Both the position numbers and the translations under genes were made by a program. A DNA stretch of 64,000 nt from Rhynchopus sp. YZ270_cl-10 (Eukaryota > Euglenozoa > Diplonemea > Diplonemida > Diplonemidae), in NCBI GenBank assembly GCA_964035575.1, contig OZ037925.1, forward strand, positions 1-64,000, in the 5' to 3' direction. This document shows positions 10,407-22,100 of the stretch, one piece after another. Below the pieces are notes generated by a model. That model did not search any database. It was given only the letters and a program-made list of their open reading frames with translations, and had not been told where the DNA came from. The stretch's first letter is position 1; the number at the start of each line of letters is the position of its first letter.

Positions 10407-11190
10407 GTTGAAGTTTGTATGTGTTTAAGGGTATGTGTTGTTCTGTGGTTTGAGTCTGTGGGTAAAAACTTGTGGTGGGGGGGTTTGGGGGACGTAGGGT
10501 GGGTGGTTCACGGTCAGGGCCACAACCCACACACACACAGCAGGGAGAAACCAGAAAACCAAAGAGAAAACACCATGTGCACCAAAAAAAAAGCAAAATC
10601 CTGGCAAATTTTCCGAATGCAAAAATTGAGCTTTTATGGACAGAACCAAATTTATGGACAGAATATCCGTAAAATCTGTCCATAAATTACAACCCCCCCG
10701 TGTGTTGTCTTAAGTGTTCCTGTGCTGAGAGGTGTGGAGGTGTGGAGACTTGCAAATGAGAGGACTGGGGGGGTCAGTGGAGGATTCTGAGGACATTGCC
10801 TCATGCCTTTTGGGTTTGCGTAGGTTTGTGGGTGATTAACACCACGGGAGTGCCTAGCTTTCCCTAGAAGCCTAGAAACCGAGAGAGGTGTGTGAATGTG
10901 CACTGCCCTTGTACACATGAAGTTGTGGTTCTCTGGAGCTGTGGTGTGATGTGTTGTTGTTTCTTGGCTGGGGGAAGGTAAAAAACTATGTATAAGCAGA
11001 GGGAGTGGGGGAGATATCACTTTTTTTCTTTTTTCCTTCATTTTTGTGAAACAGTGCAAGCTCTTTATTTCTTTTTTTCTCTCTTTGCATCCTTCTTTAT
11101 TTGCTTTCTTTCTTTTTTTTTTATGTGAGGGTAGGTAGAGGGGTTCACATATGGGTGACTGGTCATCTTTGGAACTGGTGTAGTTACATA
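10407..11190. other. Intergenic, upstream of actin; contains half of the hairpin module
   Basis: On the actin strand this is the upstream region. At 10630-10687 it carries ttttatggacagaa and the inverted repeat atttatggacaga / tctgtccataaat (10650-10662, 10675-10687). These match the second hairpin of the 5.3-kb repeat but with a different loop. The rest (GT-rich tracts at 10430-10520, purine-rich 10980-11140) shows no gene. Confidence 0.65.
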
Positions 11191-12420
11191 TTATTGGGAA
11201 TAGTAGAATGGCACGGTGCTGTATGGATCATGTCGGTACACTGGCTGCTGTTGAGAAGTTGGCTTCATGTTGAACCCTATGTGCTGATTGAGAAAACGAG
11301 GTAGGCTGTGCTTCTGAGCTGTGCTACTTGTGCTAGGTTTTATGTGCTGACTGTCGTGGCAGAGAATTCTATCAGAAGAAGCCAGGCCAATACGCGTAGG
11401 CTGGCCGGGCCCTGCTGTCCACACAAATGTTTTATCGTGTCTGGAGAGAAACCGCATGAGAAGAGAGTGGCTTGGGAATAGAGAGTTTGTGAACACTTCA
11501 AATCCATTCAACTTCTGCAACAGCTCCTTCTGGGACATGGGGCCTTTAGAGAGCATTCCTAGCAGGGCCTTTTTAAGATTTTCCTCATCTTCACGTTGGA
11601 CCTTGCTTCTCGACTTGTCTATTTCGCGCACTGAAGAGAGCGGTGTTCCAAAGAGGCAGACACGTGCATCAGACTTTTTTATCTGTGGAGCAAGACAATT
11701 TTCAACAATATCCTCATCAGAATAGTGGAACAGAGAGAAGTCCTCAGGATGGGCCCTGAGAAATTCCTGCCAGGCACCACCGTAGCATTTCCCCACAACG
11801 TTGTCGTAGAGTGGACTCTCCTTCGCTTTGTTGCTCAGCACAATAGACCCCAGAGAACCTCTGCACACATTCAGCCGTGGGTTTTCCAAAATAGCTCTGA
11901 CCTCTTTAACAAGTAGCCTCTCTGCGGACCCTTGCTTCACATTGTCAATTGGCATGTGTTGAACCTTCACTGTGAATGTAGTTGGGTGGTATGCAATGTA
12001 GTGGCCAGAGTGTGATGCATCCTGAGATTGCACGAGGTTCCCAAGATCAACTTCAAAGTCCTCACGGCCTTCACAGGTACATTCCAGGGTTGCATTCCAT
12101 GCACTCCTAGGAAGCGGATCATGAGTTGTGATAAAGAGAGCGTCAAGGCCAAGCCCGCCCTTTTCCCCAGTGATGTTTATGTCTTCATTAGCTGGCACTG
12201 TGAGTGTTTCTTCTTTCCCTGGGAGCGGGAGGTTGCAACGTATAAGTTGTAAGCCATTCAGCAGAACTGATGCGTATCCTCGCTCCACTGGATTGGTGGG
12301 TCCTGCAATGTCAGTGATGTTGAAGCAACCGCTGGGTTCAAAGTCTGAGTCTGTGTTTCCTATGCTGCCTCCTGCTGTTGATATGACAGAATACTGCCGA
12401 ACAGAGTCTACTGAGCTCAT
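11191..12420 (-). CDS. Conserved-looking orphan protein, 409 aa; possible small winged-helix repeats
   Basis: Single uninterrupted frame in the same orientation as actin and the next gene. I do not recognise a named family. There is no signal peptide or membrane helix. The N-terminal half (about 1-200) looks like a compact mixed alpha/beta region with scattered cysteines (ATLECTCEG). Two segments share a pattern typical of small winged-helix domains: about 190-260 (LVKEVRAILENPR...FLRAHPEDFSLF) and about 290-350 (LKKALLGMLSKGPMSQKELLQKL...FLSRHDKTFVW). In both, a helix pair is followed by 'FL.rH...F' and a beta pair. This resembles OST-HTH/Egal-type RNA-associated modules, but that is only an inference. 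The C-terminus (350-409) is low-complexity Ser/Thr/Gln/Tyr. The start is preceded by an AC-rich leader like that of neighbouring genes. Confidence 0.75.
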   Translation of the reverse strand: MSSVDSVRQYSVISTAGGSIGNTDSDFEPSGCFNITDIAGPTNPVERGYASVLLNGLQLIRCNLPLPGKEETLTVPANEDINITGEKGGLGLDALFITTHDPLPRSAWNATLECTCEGREDFEVDLGNLVQSQDASHSGHYIAYHPTTFTVKVQHMPIDNVKQGSAERLLVKEVRAILENPRLNVCRGSLGSIVLSNKAKESPLYDNVVGKCYGGAWQEFLRAHPEDFSLFHYSDEDIVENCLAPQIKKSDARVCLFGTPLSSVREIDKSRSKVQREDEENLKKALLGMLSKGPMSQKELLQKLNGFEVFTNSLFPSHSLLMRFLSRHDKTFVWTAGPGQPTRIGLASSDRILCHDSQHIKPSTSSTAQKHSLPRFLNQHIGFNMKPTSQQQPVYRHDPYSTVPFYYSQ

Positions 12421-12615
12421 TGTGTTCTTGTTGTGTTACAGTATATTTGTAGTAGTGGCCTGTGATTTGTTGTTAGTCCGTTGAGTAAGACAACAAAAAC
12501 TTAAAGAATACAAGAAAAACAGAGGGATGGATAAGTAATAATTGGGATGGGTTGCAATATTATTTCATTTGGAGTGTTCTTAATTTTTGTTTTCTTTTGT
12601 CTTGGTTTTTATTTA

Positions 12616-13290
12616 TTAAACCCAGTGTGCAGCAAACCTGTTCAGTGCCATGAAGGTTATTTCAGATGCTGAAGAGGGGAATATGGTATCAACACTAGAT
12701 TTGCTGCTCGATGTGCTGCCTTCCTGCCAGGTGTCTGCAGGGTAGGATTCACTGCTGGAGCAAGTACTGGAAGGGCAGAATGATGCAAGGTTCTCCAGGT
12801 CAAGTTCTCGGCATATATGGATGTTGATACAACGCTCCCCCCATTTGCATCTCTTCAATTTGTTCAGCCCACAAATCCTGTTCTTTTGTACAATAATCTT
12901 GTCCCCCCGGCGCAAAAGCTCCTCCAAACCTCTTGTACTGCTGAAATTGCTCACAGAGAGCAATGCTATGTTGTCCTTGCCCTTCAACATGACGCATTTT
13001 TTGCTGGCCCATTTTCCGGAATGAAGCGCGCAGCACTGGCCCGCCATTTCATCGCGAAGTCTGTCCACAGCATCTGGACTCACATGTAGTTGACGGCATG
13101 TCTTCTGTGACTTACATTTCCCTCTGTGAAATAGTATGCACACATTCAGTGGTCTATTTCCAAGGGTTCCTTGAAGATATGCTGTTCGTCCTTTCGTTTC
13201 ACATGTTTCTGAAAAATGGAATGCAACAAGCTGGGCACGGTTTCCAGGGTCTCTTGCTTCTATCACTTTGCCTTCTAACAGTGTGTTCAT
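12616..13290 (-). CDS. Double CCCH zinc-finger protein, probable RNA-binding
   Basis: 224-aa frame, 195 bp downstream of the orphan gene's start on the same strand. Two fingers with identical spacing C-x7-C-x5-C-x3-H are visible: CILFHRGKCKSQKTCRQLH at about residues 51-69, and one starting ICGLNKLKRC at about 137-156. CCCH fingers of this spacing generally bind single-stranded RNA and act in mRNA stability or translation, so a post-transcriptional regulator is the likely role. The segment between the fingers is basic. The C-terminal 50 residues are Ser-rich (SSTCSSSESY, STSSSKSSVD) and look disordered or phosphorylatable. The TAA stop overlaps an AATAAA-type word on the minus strand, a plausible polyadenylation signal. 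No intron is needed. The target RNA cannot be deduced. Confidence 0.85.
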   Translation of the reverse strand: MNTLLEGKVIEARDPGNRAQLVAFHFSETCETKGRTAYLQGTLGNRPLNVCILFHRGKCKSQKTCRQLHVSPDAVDRLRDEMAGQCCALHSGKWASKKCVMLKGKDNIALLSVSNFSSTRGLEELLRRGDKIIVQKNRICGLNKLKRCKWGERCINIHICRELDLENLASFCPSSTCSSSESYPADTWQEGSTSSSKSSVDTIFPSSASEITFMALNRFAAHWV

Positions 13291-13897
13291 GTTGTGTTCA
13301 ACAAAAATGTGTGTTAGGCTGTGTGGTGTTTGGGTATGGAAGATGAGGGGTGCCTGGGTGGTTTACAAAACCAAGAGGGGAGTGTGAGGTAAAGGGAGAT
13401 ACACTTTTCCAGTCTGTTCTGTGAGTGTGCTGTTTACCCCTGGACACACCCAATAATATTTCCACACAATAGCAAACCCGTAATAGTAAATATACACAGT
13501 ATACACAGTATACACAATATTGCGTAAATTGTGTAAACAGTGTAAACAGTGTAAACAGTATACACAGGACAAAATATTGCTAATATATGTTCAGATTACT
13601 ATTCCTATGGTGACGGCACTCCTACAAACCCACTGACCAATAGAAAACACCGTAAAAACAGCAAAATTGACTACACAGGTTTACGAGTTGACTGGTTAGT
13701 TGTATATGTATTGGTGTTTCCCTGCGGTGCGGGATGTGTGCAGGAGGGAATGCCACCTTACCCAAATTTAATGGAGATGAATTAGATTTTTGGTCTGGCC
13801 TAGCCCAGGAGATACCATTTTTGTGGTAGTCCTACTTTTTTTCTCTTATTCACTCCCTTCCCCCAGAAAATCCTTCGACACAAACAAAAACAACAAC
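13291..13897. repeat. Intergenic with an inverted copy of the TGTGTATAC repeat family
   Basis: Between the divergent CCCH and C2H2 genes. 13480-13640 holds a reverse-orientation copy of the family at 4.5 kb: gtatacac tracts, then ggacaaaatattgctaatat and ggcactcctacaaacccac. The 13790-13897 stretch is the probable 5' UTR of the C2H2 gene and ends acaaacaaaaacaacaac before the ATG. Confidence 0.8.
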
Positions 13898-14748
13898 ATG
13901 AAGCCTACACCGTGGAGTGCTGCTCTTCAGTCCACCAATCTCCTTGCGGAAGCCCCGATGCTCCTTCCAACTCCGAAGACTAAAGAAGAAGAGCCTAATG
14001 CACCAACGGATGATGAGCTCCCGGATGACGTTGTCAGAAACAATGTGCTTAACGAGCCGGTTGATGATAGTCTTGCGAGTCTGATTGCGGATCTACATAT
14101 CCAGATGGAGAAAACTAAAGAAATGTGCAGGCAACTCACAGAAGCTCACATCATGATCCATTCCGCCCACAGCTTCTACACATCACTGGTATGTAATATT
14201 ACAGTTAATACTTTCAAATTCTTCTTAACACAGCATGAACGTGCGATGGAACACATCGTTGAACATCAAAACAAGAGGAGGAGGGTTAGTACACCAAAGG
14301 TATAATGACTATTTGGTTTTATTCAATTAGCATTATTTACAAATACAATTATTAATCACAGAACAATGCGACGCCACAGGATGCTAGAACGCTTGATACC
14401 CCCACACCAGAGGCCCCAGCCGCCCCCCCAGCCGCCCCCCCAGGCACCCCACCAGGCACCCCCCAGGTCACCACCCCTCTCTCTCCTTGGGAGTGCGAAA
14501 CATGCTGTCGGACCTTCAAAAAGTCCTCAGCATTAATTAGCCACATGCAAGTACATGAGGAGAAGAAAACCACAAGGGCTTACAAAAAAAAATCACGAGT
14601 GACCACCCCCACAACGGTTGATACCGCCACACCAGAGGCCCCAGCCACCCCCCGAGACACCCCCCAGGTCACTCCCATCCCACTCCCAGAAATCATCATC
14701 CCTGCGGAGGATGATGATGAGAATGATGATGATGAGGAATATTTTTAA
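13898..14748 (+). CDS. Three-exon C2H2 zinc-finger protein, 247 aa
   Basis: Exons 13898-14188, 14234-14299 and 14362-14748. The introns are 45 nt (GTATGT...ACACAG) and 62 nt (GTATAA...TCACAG). Exon lengths are all multiples of three (97, 22 and 129 codons). The joined protein starts MKPTPWSAALQ, has an acidic stretch (about 50-70), a likely coiled coil rich in Glu/His/Met across the first junction, then a Pro/Ala/Thr-rich linker. It has one classic C2H2 finger starting WECETCCRTF (C-x2-C-x12-H-x3-H), a basic patch (RAYKKKSR), a second Pro-rich linker and a very acidic tail (EDDDENDDDEEYF). A DNA-binding or chromatin-associated protein is likely. The first intron is in frame and could be read through; the second is needed to reach the finger. 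The upstream ATG at 13790 is less likely because it gives a poor extension. Confidence 0.8.
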
Positions 14749-15262
14749 GAAATTGTCAATATTTTTTCATCCAGTAAAATTGCTTTTTTTTGTTTTCCGT
14801 TTATTCCGTTCAGTAGTCGTAGTATTTGAGCCCCGGGCTTGTTTTCCCTCACTTCCTTTTTCCTCTGTGTCTACTACACGTTCTGTACTTCAAAAAAACA
14901 CATCCATACTGTAAGTCGAAAAAAAAAGGGAAAAAAATATAATTATATTATATAAAGTCCACACCTACAAGGCGAGCGTTTTGGCAGGCGCTTGTAAGGA
15001 CAGCCAATAGACTTTCATATGAAACAGAAGTGGTGTGGAAACAAACAACTTTTATTTTTTCCCCTCCCATTTTATGTCGTTTGAGCCACGAAAAAAGAGA
15101 AACTGTCGTCGATTAACTTTTTTTTGTTTTCCGTTTTATTTGTATATTTTTCCAGACACGGAATATCAGATACAATAAAAATAGAAAATTTCTTTTTTGG
15201 TGTAATAAAAAAGTACATTTTTATTTATCATTAGAAGGAAATACAAAACACACAAATAAACT
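14749..15262. other. Intergenic between the C2H2 gene and the Rep-like ORF
   Basis: AT-rich. The 3' flank of the C2H2 gene is T-rich (14755-14800). An alternating aaatataattatattatata run lies at 14934-14955. The final 125 bp form the upstream region of the Rep-like ORF and contain the block shared with the Helentron gene. No further gene is seen. Confidence 0.6.
15139..15171 (+). promoter_or_regulatory. Upstream block shared by both Rep ORFs, copy 1
   Basis: The sequence ttttatttgtatattttt, then ccagacacggaatatca, lies about 95-125 bp before the 15263 start codon. It is almost identical to the block at 15998-16032, which lies about 120-150 bp before the large Helentron start. Shared position and sequence suggest a promoter element or a common element terminus. 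Confidence 0.55.
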
Positions 15263-15826
15263 ATGTCTGAGTACGCTGTGAAGGCACGTCCTGACGTTCT
15301 TACAATGAAGGCTGACCAACATTGCATTACGGCTTTTCGTCACGGAGAATCCTATGGGGAAGCTGATTTATTCTTCACCATAAAGTTCAACCCAATGTGG
15401 TATGAGATCAAGTCTAATCTGCTAGAAGGAGAGACAGCTATGGACCGTCCGGATCTGGTACACCGCGTGTTCTGCCTCAAGGTTAAGGAGCTTGTAAATT
15501 ATATCAGAAAAAATAATGTTCTTGGGGAAAACATCGCAACTGTGATTGTGACGGAGTACCAAAAGATGGGTCTGCCCCATGCTCACGCAATCTTTTGGAA
15601 CAACAACAAAACATCACCGAAGAACCCTGTGGATCACATCGTACAACTCCCTGGACCACGCCCAAACCTCTACAAAGCTTTCAGTCAGTATCTGATGAAC
15701 AACAGGTGGGTGGTTCATTACTGTCTTCTCCTGAAATATCGGCGCCAGCGAAGGGTCCTTGTTGTTAAGTATTTGTTTAAATACTTATTCAAGGGGGAGC
15801 CTGTGACAGGTCTATTAATGCAATGA
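15263..15826 (+). pseudogene. Rep-only Helitron-type ORF, internally shortened
   Basis: 187-aa frame related to the Rep half of the large neighbour. Both contain the FFTIKFNPMWYEI-like stretch (neighbour: YFLTMTANPHWPEIL), the RPDLVHRVF motif, the HUH motif in GLPHAHAIFW (about residues 107-116; neighbour GLPHLHLLLW), and a catalytic-tyrosine segment VVKYLFKYLFKG (about 168-179). Relative to the neighbour it lacks about 120 residues between the HUH and Tyr motifs, the N-terminal zinc ribbon, and the whole helicase and OTU parts. Helitron Rep nicks and joins single-stranded DNA in rolling-circle transposition. Keeping both motifs but losing the intervening core suggests a decayed relic, though a small trans-acting or repressor product cannot be excluded. 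It has its own upstream block like that of the full gene. Confidence 0.75.
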
Positions 15827-16149
15827 TTTGTGTGGTAGAGTTGTGAACATTAAAGATAAAAAATAAAACGAAATACCAAATAGCGATAAGTGGGGATATG
15901 TCTTTGTGGGCTTGCGGGTTTGTGGGTTTTGTTGTCTCAGTTACTTTTTGTTTGTTATTTGTTTTCTTAATTTTTCCTACCTTCCTACCTCCCCCATTTT
16001 ATTTGTATATTTTGTCAGACACAGAATATCAAAGCACATGATACAACAACAAAAAAGGAATAACATATTTTTTCAATAATTCTGAGAACATTATTTTTTT
16101 ATTCATCACCAGTCACTACATAACAGAAAAACATAACACACCGTAAACT
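15827..16149. other. Spacer between the Rep-only ORF and the Helentron gene
   Basis: AT-rich. It contains one stray pair of 8-mer relatives (cttgcgggtttgtggg at about 15909) and the shared upstream block at 15998-16032. The leader ends aacataacacaccgtaaact before the ATG. Confidence 0.65.
15998..16032 (+). promoter_or_regulatory. Upstream block shared by both Rep ORFs, copy 2
   Basis: ttttatttgtatattttg, then tcagacacagaatatca, matching 15139-15171 with few changes. Located about 120 bp before the Helentron start codon. Confidence 0.55.
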
Positions 16150-19100
16150 ATGTTTGAAGGGGGATATCAAAATCTCTCTGACCATATTATAGAAGAAGAC
16201 TTTGATGTCTGCGCCAGAGAGCCCCCATCGAAGGACTGGTATAGATACCTGACGAACATGCGTGAAGCTTTGCGTCTCTCGGCTGAAACATCACGAATGC
16301 AGTTAGAAGATATAAATTTTTTCTGCAGCCAGTACGAACCACCACACACTCAATGCGATGTCTGTGAGTGGTGTTTACAGAGATACAACATAACAAAAAT
16401 ACATGATCCACATTGTCTCTTCAGGCACATGCACATCACGCACCTTGCAAAATGCCGTCTTGCGTACGTTATTGCTTCTATTAGAACAATAACTAATAAA
16501 GCTTCGTTCAGAGATCTCTTCTCTGTACATCCTGAGCTAGAGTCTCACTGGAACTGTTCTCTTGATTCTCTCACGCATTCCGACAAGAGGAAAATCAGAT
16601 TGCTTGAGGAAGAAAAACGTGATGGCATGCAAGGACTTTCTCCGTACATTCTTGGATCAATAGAGAACTGTGCAAATGACATCTGCGAAAGATGGCTCGA
16701 GAAGAGGTCCGATACGCTAAGAACAAACGGGCCCATCTGTCAAGCATTAGTTGCAGAATTCGAAAATAGGGTTTCTACTTCGGAAATGTGTGGGAGAAGT
16801 CTTGACCCAAGCCTCCACTCAGCTGCAATGAAGCTTGAAGACTACACAAATGGATGCGTGTCTTATGCTGACATTGGGGGGATGAATTCTGTCTGTAGAA
16901 AATGTGGTGCAAAGCTCTTCTCTGGTGAGGTCCGAGGAGAAGGGAGATATGGAATTTGCTGCAACAGAATCAAGACGAGCGACATCCCTGCACCAATTGA
17001 ATTTGAGAACGACGACCACAAGAGGTTGTTCTCGGATCAAACGTTTCTTAAGAATTCATACCGCCTGAATTCTTATCACCAGATGGCCAAGGCATTGCAT
17101 ACCCCCCACAAGTTGTTTTCCAACACACGCGGAATACACAACATAGTTGTAAAAGGAAAAGGGGTGAAGAAAATTATGGGCCTGTCTGACGATGCGGAAA
17201 CAAGAAACCAAACCTGGTTTGTTGGTGGATACAACGAGCAGGACCGCGCCTTGAAAGGCTTGCAAGAGATGGAGAGGATCCCAGAACTGGAACGCGACAC
17301 AACCCTCTACCAGGACATCATGACCATGCTGAAAGACAATTGCTATGTCAGGATGTTCAGGAGAGCCTCAGTTCTGATGGACAGTGCCGAAGAGAATACA
17401 CATGTGGCCATCAACTTTGACGATCTGCGAGGACCTGAGAAGACGGGACGGGAGTACGCAAACGCCGCTGCAGAAGATGAATTGCGGGCTGTATATACTG
17501 TCAGTACTGGAACAGATGATCACAAATACGCAGCAGGTTGGGGCCGGCAGCAGTACAGCGTTATTATGCAGGGAGAAGCTGAAGGTGAAGGAAGCGATAG
17601 ATACAGCAGAAAGATATCAGATTTTGATGCCAGGTTCGAGCCGCTGTGTTTTCCCCTGATACATGTGTGTCCAAAAGACAGTACAGGTTGGAGACACAGT
17701 CGAAAAGATGAAGCAACGCCAAACCCCTACAGTGGTGTGTCAGCACAGGAGTATGGCTGCTTCCACCTGTTTTCACGGGCGACCGAGAAGAACCCAGATG
17801 GGGAACCAGGGCCTGCACTGATAGGGCGCAAGCTGACCGAATACTTCTTCCTTCAGCTTGGCATCCGTGCCATTACGCAACGCATATCCTACCACAGCCA
17901 GCAGATAGTAAAGAAGTATGCAACAAAAGAATTCCTTGAAGAGGCCCGTGTTACGACAGTGGTGGAAAACCGTCGCGTCACCACACACGATGCGACCAAT
18001 GACACTACAACAGCCACCACCACTCTCTATGCCAGCTACCCGCGTGGTAAGAGAGCTAGAATTCAAGACCTCAACGATTCACTTGCGTTGAAGGCCCGTC
18101 TTGGATGCCCCGATTATTTCCTGACCATGACAGCCAACCCACACTGGCCAGAGATTCTCAGGGAGCTGCGTCCAGGAGAAAGACCCTGTGACAGGTCTGA
18201 TCTTGTGCACCGAGTGTTCAACCTCAAGATGGATCAACTTGAGAGAAAGTTGAAAGAGAATGCACTCGGGACGTACCAGGCAATGGTTCGTGTGGTGGAG
18301 TACCAGAAGCGTGGACTCCCCCACTTGCATCTTCTTCTGTGGGTTTCCAAGGAGCATAAGCCGAAGTCTGCAGCCATTTTTGACATGGCGGTGTCGTGCC
18401 AGTTGCCTGATCCCGAAACGCAAGAAGAGCTATACAACTTGGTGTCGGAGCAGATGATGCACACCAAGTGTGATACTGTGCCCAGTGCACGATGCAAGGT
18501 GCCTGGCCCAGACGGCAACGCACGGTGCAAACAGCACTACCCTAAAAACTTTCGGGACAATACCCTGGCAACTGAGACAGGAATGTACAGCTATGGTATG
18601 CGGCCTGAAAATGGGAGAACAAGCGCTGTTGCGGAAAAAGACCAAGAGCGGGCAAGAAAGCTGGCCACAGAAGGGAAGGTACACCCTAGCTGTAGAGACA
18701 ACCGCTATGTTGTTTCCTACAACATAGTTCTTCTCACCCAGTTCATGAGCCACTTCAACATAGAGGCTGTTGGATCTCCAGTTGTCATCAGATACCTCTT
18801 CAAGTATCTGTTCAAGGACGATGAGTATGCTAATGTGTCAGTTACAGCCAAAGACGGAGAAAAAAACAAAACAGATGAGTGCATGAGCTATCTGACAGGC
18901 ATACACATTGGGTCCCTGGAGGCCATTGGATACCTTCTCGGAACGAAGATGAGATACATTGACCCAAGTGTCACCAGACTTGATGTTCATCTTGCAGGCC
19001 AGCAAAGGCTGTACTACTTTCCTGGCAAGGAGGCAGAGGCGCTTGACAAGGCCACGGACACAACACTCACAGCCTGGTTTGCTGCAAATAGCGACGCAAA

Positions 19101-22100
19101 ACGTGACCCGTCTTCCAAGTACCAGGGAATACAAACCCTGAACTACATCACTGTTCCTGAATACTTTGCCTTCTCCAGAGATAAAGCAGAGTGGACCCTG
19201 AGGAAAAGCTACGTGTACTGCCCCAGGACTGAGTCGCTTGTCACAACGGAAAGATCACGAGCTGCAAAGTCCCACCTTCTGGCTATTGGTCGCCTGTACA
19301 GAACCCCTGTTTTGGATAAGGAGCTTCAGGCTCTGCGCACTATCCTCATGGTGAGAAAAGGACCCACTAGCTTTGATGACCTGATGACTGTAGAAGGGAA
19401 AAAGTGTGAGTCCTTTACGGATGCAGCAAATGAAATGGGGCTCCTTCAGGATGGTGAACTTGTGAAGCTTACACTTGTGGATGCAGTCAAAACCACTGTG
19501 TCAGGAAGATGCCTCAGGTTTACCCTTGCTGTTCTACTCAACTCCTTTGCTATTCCTCCTAATAACATGAAAGAACTCTGGAAGACATACAAGGTGGAGC
19601 TGTGCAAGCGCCCTCTGAAGCAGGGAGAGACTGCACCTGATGAGGAGGCTGCGGTATCTGAGCAGGAGGAAAATGAAGCACTGTTGGATATTCAGAATGT
19701 GTTGAGAAACATTTGTGGGTCGGATGTAAAGCTCGAAGTCTTTGGACTCCCAACACCAACTGCTGCTATGAGGAGTTCGAACGATGGAGTGTCTTGGGTT
19801 ATGAAGGATGAAATCTACAACATGGAAAAGCAGTGGCAGGAGTGGGAGAAGATTGAACCTAAGCTCAATAAAAAACAGAGGGATGCAGTTCAGCGTATTC
19901 AACTCTCTGTGACTCAGGGCAAAGGCGAGATGTTTCTGCTTCAGGGTGCTGCAGGGACTGGAAAAACGTTTACCTACCAAGCCATGCTCAGTTGGTGCAG
20001 AAGCCACAGAGGGGTTCCGGCGCAAGGTGACACACATCGTCCTAACATTGCCCTTGCAGTCGCAAGCTCTGGTATTGCAGCAATGCTCCTGCCTGGAGGA
20101 AGAACATCACACAACAGATTTAAGTTTCCCCTTGATCTGTACCCAGATGACCACCACTCTGTCTGCAAACTGACAAAAGAAATTGAGGATCTCATCCGCG
20201 CAACGGATCTCATTGTCTTTGACGAGGTGGTTATGGCAAACAGGGGCCATATAGAACTTCTCGACAGAACCTGCAGAAAGGTGACCGGAAAGGCCATGTG
20301 GTTTGGTGGAATTACTGTGGTTCTTGGTGGCGACTTCAAGCAGATTCTTCCTGTCACTGAGGGAGACAAGAGTGCCACGCTTAAAAACTGTCTGCATACT
20401 TCTCCTCTCTTCCAAAACATGACTATGCTGTCCCTTATCGAGATAATGAGGCAGAAGGATGACAAAAATTGGGCGACCTACCTGGGAACCATTGGCGATG
20501 GGTCATGCAACGATAGAGACGGTTCCATATCTCTCCCAAGAAACCTCTACCGAAAGGATTGTGGGGATTATGTTGTACCTGATGACCTCATCACCCACGT
20601 TTTCCCTCTGATTGGAGAAGGTGTAGTTGGAAATGGCATGATCCTTGCACCAACTAACAAAGCTCAGAAGGCAATGAACAACATTTGCCTCAAGAGGCTG
20701 TGTGGGAAACAAAAAGAAGTACTCCATGAGTTCCAGCTGACAGGGAAAGACACATGCACAGAAGAGTCTGTTGAGGGGGAATCTGCCATTGACTCAGACG
20801 TGATGAATGCGTACCAGCAGACAGGCATACCTGACCACTGCATCACTGTCAAGGTTGGTGCTCCTCTAATGTTGCTTAAAAACCTCAACCCACCAAAGGG
20901 TCTCTGCAATGGAACGAGGTTTATTGTGACTGGCGTGACACAGCTCAACATTCAGGGTATCATTGTGGGTGACCCTAAAAGAGTTGGAACGGCAGTGAAC
21001 ATCCCCAGAGTTAAGAACACTCCTGACGAGAAGAAGGCTGGTTTCAGCATGCAGCGCGTCCAGTTTCCTGTCGCACTGTCATTTGCCTCTACAATTAACA
21101 AGTCTCAGGGACAGACCCTCGATAGGGTTGGACTCGACCTCACAGAGTCACAGTGTTTTGCACATGGGCAGTTGTACGTTGCTCTGAGCAGATGCCCAAA
21201 GGCAGAGCATGTCAAGGTTGCAGTGCCTCTGAAGAAATGGACCAAATCAAACAGAACTATTGTGGAGCCATACAGAGTGTCAAACCCTGTCTACAAGGAC
21301 ATGCTGAAATCTGTTTCTGACCGTGGACTCGAGGGCATCTTTATGCAGCTGACTGAAGCAGAAGAGGCCATGCTACAGAGTTACCACGTCATGACTGACA
21401 AAGAGTACTCTGAACAGACCCACAGACAAGCAAAGATGCCTCCACCATCTGACGACCATAAATTCTGGGACCCCATGCCAATGCAGTGCGAGAGCATTCA
21501 GTTTGAAGATGCTGAAGATCTTGTCTATGTAGCCAAAAAGAGGAAGAGAGATCTAGAAGATAAGTCTCCTAAGAAGCGGAAGAAGAATAACCCTACATCA
21601 GCAGAAACAACAACAGCACAAAAGCCGAAGCTCTCCATTACCAGGGTTTTGGGGGATGGTACTTGCTTTTACCATGCTGTAGACCAGTCTATTACAAAGA
21701 GGATAGGACAAGGGAATCAACTCAGAAGAGAATTGGAATTGTTTGTTGCGCAGAACAGTACTACAATAAAACATCATCCTCTTATTGTACCTGAAAACGC
21801 TAACACCGTATCCTCGATTGTAGGCACCTACAACGCCCTTATGAACAGGATAACTGGCAGGATTGATGGGACGTACGCAACATCAGACTATGCAGAACAG
21901 ATTGAGTTTGCCTTGGTGAGTCTCTTAAAACGTGTTCTAATAACTATTGTCAAAATGAACCAAGATAACAAGCCCTCATCTTTTCACTTTTTAGGGAACA
22001 ACTTGTCTACTGAACAAGTTCTTGCTAATATTCCTGCAAAAGACAGGATTATTTTATTACATACTTCAAACCCTGATCATTTTAATATTGGTACAGGGTC

